A stretch of DNA of 64,000 nt from MED-G105 sp965263305 (GTDB lineage: Bacteria; Pseudomonadota; Alphaproteobacteria; Caulobacterales; Parvularculaceae): positions 434,001 through 498,000 of the forward strand of contig OZ253666.1 in NCBI GenBank assembly GCA_965263305.1, given 5' to 3'. Positions 59,623-64,000 of the stretch are shown one piece after another (positions within the stretch are counted from its first letter, which is position 1; each line of letters begins with the position of its first letter). A program made the translations under genes and the position numbers. The notes beneath the pieces were generated by a model. It worked only from the letters and a program-made list of their open reading frames with translations, ran no database searches and was not told where the DNA came from.

Positions 59623-60821
59623 GCGCCGCAGGCGCCGTCCGTTGGCGAGGCCATGGCGCTAATCCAGTCAGAGATCAACGCCACGCCCTCCCTATGGGTC
59701 AGGGCGCGGCCGAGCTCTGGCATCATGGCGCCCGGATCTTCTGTTTCCAGTCGATGTACGAGGATCGATTGATCAGGCGCGCCGGGGACAATGTCGAACA
59801 GATGCCCGCCGGTGCCTCGCCCCGCTGCAATGGGCGGTTTACAGAAACCATAGGCGGGCCCGTCAGCGCTTGGCGTCAAATCGAGACCAGAGGTATCCGC
59901 TGGCCCTTTCGGGTTATGACAATGGCTGCAATTGATATCGAGATAGGCCCGCGCGCGCGCAGATAAAGGCACCGTCTCATCCGTCCACACGGCATTGGCG
60001 TGTTTGGATTGCCCGGTATCATAACCGTTAAGAAGGCCATCTTCGGACCATTCCGCCAGCTGGGTGCGCCCTTCGGCGTAGCGAGATCCATGCCCTAAAT
60101 GACGGGCTCGCAGGCCGATTGGCAAAATTTCTTTTGTGCTCGCATTTGTCGCGTGGCAGCCAACACATTGGTTCGTATTCGGCACAAGGTATGCAAAGTC
60201 TTTTGGCGCCGCATCAGCATCATGAAGGGTCAGCCGTTTTAATGCGCCGATGCGGGTCAATCGCGCCTCTTGCTGATTATCATCCCAGAGATAGGAGATC
60301 GCCTCCCATCCCGCATCGCGACGTACTAAGACCCGCGTTTCGATTAATCGATAGCCGCTGAGATCAAATCCGTGCGCCGAAACATCGGGGGTGGGGCCTT
60401 CGGCCACTTGAGAGAAATCTGCATTTTGAACGCCACTAGCCAGCGGGTAAAAAAACGTTTTGGTGACGACCGACCCGACGGGGAAATCAAACGGGCCGTC
60501 CGGTGAAAACCCGACCGCGCCACCGGGCGTCCAAATGGTGCGTAACTTTAGAGCGTAGTCAGAAAACAATGGCGTCGCGAGGTCATAAACCCGCACCCCA
60601 TTGCCCAACACAAACCGGCCATCGCGCGCCGTCGCCATCCCCCAATCGGAAAAGCGTTGGGGCGCATCGCCCGCGATATATTGCGGCGTTAACGGCGATT
60701 GGGCTGCCCCCTGGCCTTCACCGCTGGGCCCACTGGTGGTCTCGGGCGCGGTATCACTGCACCCAAGCATGGTCAGTCCCATGATGATGATGCCGACGAC
60801 TTTAAGCCAACCGAAACCCAT
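59619..60821 (-). CDS. SO2930/HNE_0200-family dihaeme c-type cytochrome lipoprotein
   Basis: 400 aa. Lipobox TMLGC gives lipid-Cys21. Two haem c sites: CVGCH (219-223) and CSHCH (298-302). Family pattern as in SO_2930/HNE_0200 proteins: FSDYALKLRTIWTP, SYLWDDNQQEA, then the haem-bearing C-terminal half (NTNQCVGCH, DINCSHCHNP). Family members are predicted outer-membrane or periplasmic cytochromes of unknown reaction. The 3' end overlaps the DUF2330 gene. A link with the RnfD-like/DUF2330 pair is suggested by position but not shown. Confidence 0.86.
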   Translation of the reverse strand: MGFGWLKVVGIIIMGLTMLGCSDTAPETTSGPSGEGQGAAQSPLTPQYIAGDAPQRFSDWGMATARDGRFVLGNGVRVYDLATPLFSDYALKLRTIWTPGGAVGFSPDGPFDFPVGSVVTKTFFYPLASGVQNADFSQVAEGPTPDVSAHGFDLSGYRLIETRVLVRRDAGWEAISYLWDDNQQEARLTRIGALKRLTLHDADAAPKDFAYLVPNTNQCVGCHATNASTKEILPIGLRARHLGHGSRYAEGRTQLAEWSEDGLLNGYDTGQSKHANAVWTDETVPLSARARAYLDINCSHCHNPKGPADTSGLDLTPSADGPAYGFCKPPIAAGRGTGGHLFDIVPGAPDQSILVHRLETEDPGAMMPELGRALTHREGVALISDWISAMASPTDGACGA

Positions 60822-60923
60822 TTACCTTCTCGCACCTGTTCAAAGCGATCGTCCGACCCTTTGGAAGACCAGTATAAGGCGTTCTTGGCGTAAACCGAAA
60901 GCGCCGCGCACAGCGCCTATTGG

Positions 60924-62114
60924 TCAAAGAGCGAATGGGAAGCAGCTGACAGGGTCGCCCGCCACCGCAGGTGGCGCGTTTGCTTCGCGCCGCACCAAAA
61001 TTTGCGCCGCCGCAAGGGGCGCAAGGAGCGAGCTATCCTGATCAGCAAAAGGCGCGGCATGCATGACGCCGTCCCGCTCTTCCAAGCGGGCGCGCAGGAA
61101 ACACTCCCGCCCCCCAGCAGCCGGCAAGGCTTCAGCCAGGGGCGCGGTGACGATCCCTTGTGGGTTGTCCTCGCCCAGTAAGGCGCCCAAAAGCGGTCGG
61201 ATAAAAAGCGCGGCGCAGACGATCGCCGATGCTGGATTGCCGGGTAACCCCAGCACCAATGTATCAGCCAAACCACCAAACCAGGTGGGTTTTCCCGGTT
61301 TAACGGCCACTTTTTCAAACGCAAACTCCCCGCCGAGGGATGAAAATGCGGCCCGGCAATGATCATGGTCCCCGACGGAGGCGCCCCCGATGGGAATGAT
61401 GACATCAGCCATTCGTCCCTGTTCGAACTTTTCTAAAACGGCGTCTCGTGTATCGATGGCGCGGCCAAGATATCGCGGCGCCCCGCCCCAAGCGCGGATC
61501 AACCCCTCAATCGCGAACCGATTCGATCCGATGATCTCCCCTTCGCGCGGCGCCTGGCCTGGTTCAATCAACTCGTCCCCATTATCAAAATAGGCGACCA
61601 TCGGTTTGCGCCGTACGGGAACCTCAGCGTTATTTGACGCGGCGATCAGCGCAAGGTCGATGGGTGATAGCCGATCCCCCGCTCTTTTAAGAACATCGCC
61701 CTCTTTAAAATCACGGCCCGCCTTGCGAATGTTCCGAGCCGTTTCTTGCGGTTGGGTAACGGTGATGGTGTCACTGTCGCCGGACGCATGTTCCTGGATC
61801 AGAATATGATCAGCACCCGGGGGCGTTACGCCTCCGGTAAAAATCCGAACCGCCTCCTTCGCCCCGATCGAATGCAAAGACGCAGCGCCCGCGGGCGCCT
61901 CGCCAATGACACGCAACTTGGCGCCTTTCCGGCGGACATCTTCAAATCGTACAGCGAACCCGTCCATGGCGGAAGCGTCGAACGGCGGTTGGGAGATTTT
62001 TGCCACAACATCGCCCGCCAACACCCGCCCACCGGCATCGCCCACCGTTGTAGTCGTTGCTTCCAAGGGTTTGACCATTGCGATCAAATCGAGGGCTTTG
62101 TCTACGGAAATCAT
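60924..62114 (-). CDS. moeA: Molybdopterin molybdotransferase MoeA
   Basis: Inserts molybdate into adenylylated molybdopterin. About 396 aa; starts at MISVDKALDLI, the typical MoeA N-terminus (the frame can extend to 62135 through the moaC stop). Domain motifs: PPFDASAMDGFAV, DNGDELIEPG, IPIGGASVGDHDH and LGLPGNPASA, the MPT-binding and catalytic loops. Ends near GDPVSCFPFAL. It lies last in the minus-strand moa group with 13 bases after moaC. Confidence 0.94.
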   Translation of the reverse strand: MISVDKALDLIAMVKPLEATTTTVGDAGGRVLAGDVVAKISQPPFDASAMDGFAVRFEDVRRKGAKLRVIGEAPAGAASLHSIGAKEAVRIFTGGVTPPGADHILIQEHASGDSDTITVTQPQETARNIRKAGRDFKEGDVLKRAGDRLSPIDLALIAASNNAEVPVRRKPMVAYFDNGDELIEPGQAPREGEIIGSNRFAIEGLIRAWGGAPRYLGRAIDTRDAVLEKFEQGRMADVIIPIGGASVGDHDHCRAAFSSLGGEFAFEKVAVKPGKPTWFGGLADTLVLGLPGNPASAIVCAALFIRPLLGALLGEDNPQGIVTAPLAEALPAAGGRECFLRARLEERDGVMHAAPFADQDSSLLAPLAAAQILVRREANAPPAVAGDPVSCFPFAL

Positions 62115-62127
62115 CGCGCGCCTTTCT

Positions 62128-62607
62128 TTACCCATCTTTTTTGAAATCGCCCGAAGCGCCGCCGGTTTTCTCGACTAACTCAATCGGCCCGATGATCATG
62201 GCTTTGTCCACCGCTTTGGCCATATCATAGATTGTCAAACAGGCGACCGAGACGGCCGTCAGCGCCTCCATCTCTACCCCCGTTTGGCCGTTTGTTTTGA
62301 CGCGCGCATCAACGTCAATAGCGCATTTTTCATCATTATACGCCGTTTCCACTTTGACGCCTGTCAACGCCAATGGATGACATAAGGGGATGAGGTCCGC
62401 CGTCTTCTTGGCGCCGCCAATCCCCGCCAACATCGCGACCGCACCGATATCGCCTTTTTTTACGCCCTTTTCCCGGATCACGCGATAGGCCTCTGGACTG
62501 AATTGCACGCTGCCCCGCGCTCGCGCCTCGCGGGCGGTTGCCGCTTTGTCAGAGACGTCAACCATGGTCGGGCGGCCCTCAGAATCGAAATGGGTAAGGT
62601 CTGACAT
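62128..62607 (-). CDS. moaC: Cyclic pyranopterin monophosphate synthase MoaC
   Basis: Second step of molybdopterin synthesis, acting after MoaA. 159 aa; active-site segments ADLIPLCHPL, the GQTGVEMEALTAVSVA helix, and DMAKAVDKAMIIGPIELVEKTGG. It lies 19 bases after moaB and 13 before moeA. moaA is not in the window. Confidence 0.95.
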   Translation of the reverse strand: MSDLTHFDSEGRPTMVDVSDKAATAREARARGSVQFSPEAYRVIREKGVKKGDIGAVAMLAGIGGAKKTADLIPLCHPLALTGVKVETAYNDEKCAIDVDARVKTNGQTGVEMEALTAVSVACLTIYDMAKAVDKAMIIGPIELVEKTGGASGDFKKDG

Positions 62608-62626
62608 TCTAAACCTGTCGGTCTCT

Positions 62627-63157
62627 TTATTTTTCCATCAGCCTGGGCATTAACTCAACCAGATTGCAAGGCTTGTGGCGACTATCCAGCTGGTAATGAA
62701 TGACCTTATCCCAGCCATCCTTCACCGCGCCATTTGACCCCGGCAATGCAAAAATGAATGTCCCCTTAGCGACGCCGGCCGTCGCGCGGGACTGCAAGGT
62801 TGACAACCCAACTGTCTCGAAACTGACCTTATGAAAGATAACCGAAAACCCTTCGATGACTTTATCGAAGAGCGGGGTCACTGCTTCCGGCGTGACATCA
62901 CGCCCCGTCAGCCCTGTGCCCCCCGTCGAGATCACGACGTCCACTTGCGGATCGGCGATCCACGCGCCGATCGTTTCCTGTATAGCGGCGACGTCATCTT
63001 TCACGATGCGCCGGTCAGCCAGAATATGACCGGCTTTTTCTAATCGATCTACGAGGGTCGCGCCGGAAGTGTCGGTCTCGAAATCTCGTGTATCCGTCAC
63101 GGTTAAGATTGCTATCCGTACAGGAATAAAATCCAGGCTTTCATTAATGCCATGCAT
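62627..63157 (-). CDS. moaB: MoaB/Mog-type molybdopterin adenylyltransferase family protein
   Basis: 176 aa, gephyrin-G/MogA fold. Motifs: RIAILTVTDTRDFETDTSG, then STGGTGLTGRDVTPEA (the MPT-binding glycine loop) and FALPGSNGAVKDGWDKV. MoaB and Mog are hard to separate, but position in the moa operon and length fit MoaB. RBS GAGAGACCCCC precedes the ATG. Confidence 0.9.
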   Translation of the reverse strand: MHGINESLDFIPVRIAILTVTDTRDFETDTSGATLVDRLEKAGHILADRRIVKDDVAAIQETIGAWIADPQVDVVISTGGTGLTGRDVTPEAVTPLFDKVIEGFSVIFHKVSFETVGLSTLQSRATAGVAKGTFIFALPGSNGAVKDGWDKVIHYQLDSRHKPCNLVELMPRLMEK

Positions 63158-63219
63158 AGGGGGTCTCTCAAATGTTCATCGTCGAAAAATTAAGGCCGGC
63201 GCAAATCGCGCGCGCAACG

Positions 63220-63660
63220 CTATGTCCAACGCGCTCGATCCTTATAATCCGCTGCGCGAGGGGAAATCCATGCGTCCCCATCAACCGTTTGCTCCTTTTT
63301 CCAAAATGGCGCATCGGTTTTCAAAAAATCCATCAGGAAATCGCAAGCCTCAAACGCCTCGCGGCGGTGATCGGCGGCTGTCGCCACCAAAACGATGGGC
63401 TCACCGGCGACGACCTCGCCGACACGGTGAATGATGAGGGAGGACCGCAGAGCCCAGCGCGCCTCGGCTTCCCGGACCGCGCCTTCAATGACCGATTGGG
63501 TCATTATTGGATGGTGATCAAGAAACAAGGCGGTCACCCGCGCCTCTTCCGGCCGAACAAGCCCGATAAAACTCGCCACCGCGCCAGCGCCGTCCGCTTT
63601 CGCCATGAAACTCGACAGCGCCGCGCCCGCATCAAAGGATTCAGACGGCAATTGGATCAT
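63220..63660 (-). CDS. moaE: Molybdopterin synthase catalytic subunit MoaE
   Basis: 146 aa. Uses the MoaD C-terminal thiocarboxylate to add sulfurs to precursor Z. VASFIGLVR at the N-terminus, IIHRVGEVVAGEPIVLVA, and the C-terminal WKKEQTVDG with the catalytic Lys region are present. One base separates it from moaD. Confidence 0.93.
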   Translation of the reverse strand: MIQLPSESFDAGAALSSFMAKADGAGAVASFIGLVRPEEARVTALFLDHHPIMTQSVIEGAVREAEARWALRSSLIIHRVGEVVAGEPIVLVATAADHRREAFEACDFLMDFLKTDAPFWKKEQTVDGDAWISPRAADYKDRARWT

Positions 63661-63661
63661 G

Positions 63662-63913
63662 TCACCCCCCGCTGAAAGGGGGCAAAAACGCGATCTCGTC
63701 GCCGTCGTTCAATCGATGATCGCCACCGACGACGGTATTGTTCACCGCCATTTTGATGGGCGCATCCTCAACCAACGCCGCCAAATCTTCGGAGGCCTCC
63801 AAAAGATGGCGCTTCAGCCCGTCAGCCGTGATACCGTCAGAGGGTAACGCCATAACCTGTTGACGGCCCATTACATCGCTCAGGGCGCCGAAGAACAACA
63901 CGGTCACCGTCAC
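63662..63913 (-). CDS. moaD: Molybdopterin synthase sulfur carrier subunit MoaD
   Basis: 83 aa, ubiquitin-like fold ending in Gly82-Gly83, the thiocarboxylate-bearing tail (FLPPFSGG). Start codon is GTG with strong GGGGAGG upstream. First gene of the minus-strand moaD-moaE-moaB-moaC-moeA group. Confidence 0.93.
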   Translation of the reverse strand: MTVTVLFFGALSDVMGRQQVMALPSDGITADGLKRHLLEASEDLAALVEDAPIKMAVNNTVVGGDHRLNDGDEIAFLPPFSGG

Positions 63914-63947
63914 GCCCCGCCTCCCCTTATCCGCCCGTCGCGGACAT

Positions 63948-63982
63948 AAAACGCGGCGTCGCCGGCGCTGCGCCGCGTTTTT
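63948..63982. terminator. Candidate hairpin upstream of moaD
   Basis: AAAACGCGGCG (63948-63958) pairs with CGCCGCGTTTT (63971-63981) over a 12-base loop. It could terminate a minus-strand gene ending near the window edge, or act in the moaD leader. Only 87 bases upstream of moaD are visible. Confidence 0.45.
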
Positions 63983-64000
63983 CGATCAGAAAGTCATGCC

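Noticed and set aside
63172..63675. Long plus-strand frame across moaE
   Set aside because: It is the antisense shadow of moaE, whose motifs are clear.
1..64000. tRNA, rRNA, transposase, integrase, replication origin
   Set aside because: None seen: no T-loop/CCA ends, no transposase motifs, no cluster of DnaA boxes noted by eye.

Overview
The window reads as ordinary chromosome of a marine-type alphaproteobacterium, most like the Parvularculaceae/Hyphomonadaceae group (inference). The evidence is a dgt / SPOR / nagZ / scpA / scpB / tatABC / serS / surE / nlpD block in the usual alphaproteobacterial order, an HNE_0200/SO2930-type dihaeme lipoprotein, a proteobacterial (class GN) sortase with its single VIT/VWA target, a PEPxxWA-type C-terminal sorting signal, an UrcA protein, and secreted S41 and tricorn-like proteases. 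I found no rRNA, tRNA, CRISPR array, insertion sequence, integrase or phage gene.

Layout. 1-2.2 kb: ABC-F ATPase and a small chorismate mutase. 2.4-14.2 kb (minus strand): the conserved housekeeping block, covering cell-wall hydrolase control, serine charging, Tat export, chromosome condensation, murein recycling and dNTP hydrolysis. argS and pcm, which normally sit in this block in relatives, are absent from it. 14.4-19.3 kb: erpA, then a patchwork (exported Rid-like protein, anchored ClpP-like protein, PEPxxWA protein, nitroreductase, SRPBCC protein) before xthA. 19.3-31.6 kb: lipoprotein S41 protease, a very AT-rich gap, Dda/RecD-like helicase, a large hybrid histidine kinase, an Atm1/HMT1-type ABC exporter preceded by four 16-bp tandem repeats, and a tricorn-like protease.

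31.7-40.5 kb is a valine-degradation cluster on the minus strand. It holds isobutyryl-CoA dehydrogenase, 3-hydroxyisobutyryl-CoA hydrolase, mmsB and mmsA, interleaved with a GST, an exported beta-rich protein, an SRPBCC protein and a DedA protein. An UrcA gene lies on the opposite strand. 40.9-45.1 kb: a PAS_5-like protein, the sortase/target pair, and a 26-residue membrane peptide gene just before a Ca2+/Na+ antiporter. 46.1-47.8 kb: a pteridine trio (FolM/PTR1-like reductase, FolB, and a QueD-like protein that has lost its catalytic Cys). 48.6-56.0 kb: uvrC, a large TonB-dependent receptor, an exported hypothetical protein and an AhpD-like protein. 56.3-60.8 kb: an arginase-family enzyme, an RnfD/NqrB-like membrane protein paired with an exported DUF2330 protein, and the convergent dihaeme cytochrome lipoprotein. 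60.9-63.9 kb: moaD-moaE-moaB-moaC-moeA on the minus strand.

The most unusual features are the RnfD-like/DUF2330 pair (no FMN-Thr motif visible, no other Rnf genes), the Cys-less QueD-like protein in a pterin operon, the sortase target ending in LPQGA rather than LPXTG, the 26-aa membrane peptide, a leader element shared by the TonB receptor and the S41 lipoprotein genes, an 87-bp element with 11-bp perfect inverted ends at the scpB stop, and two strong back-to-back hairpins after the AhpD-like gene.
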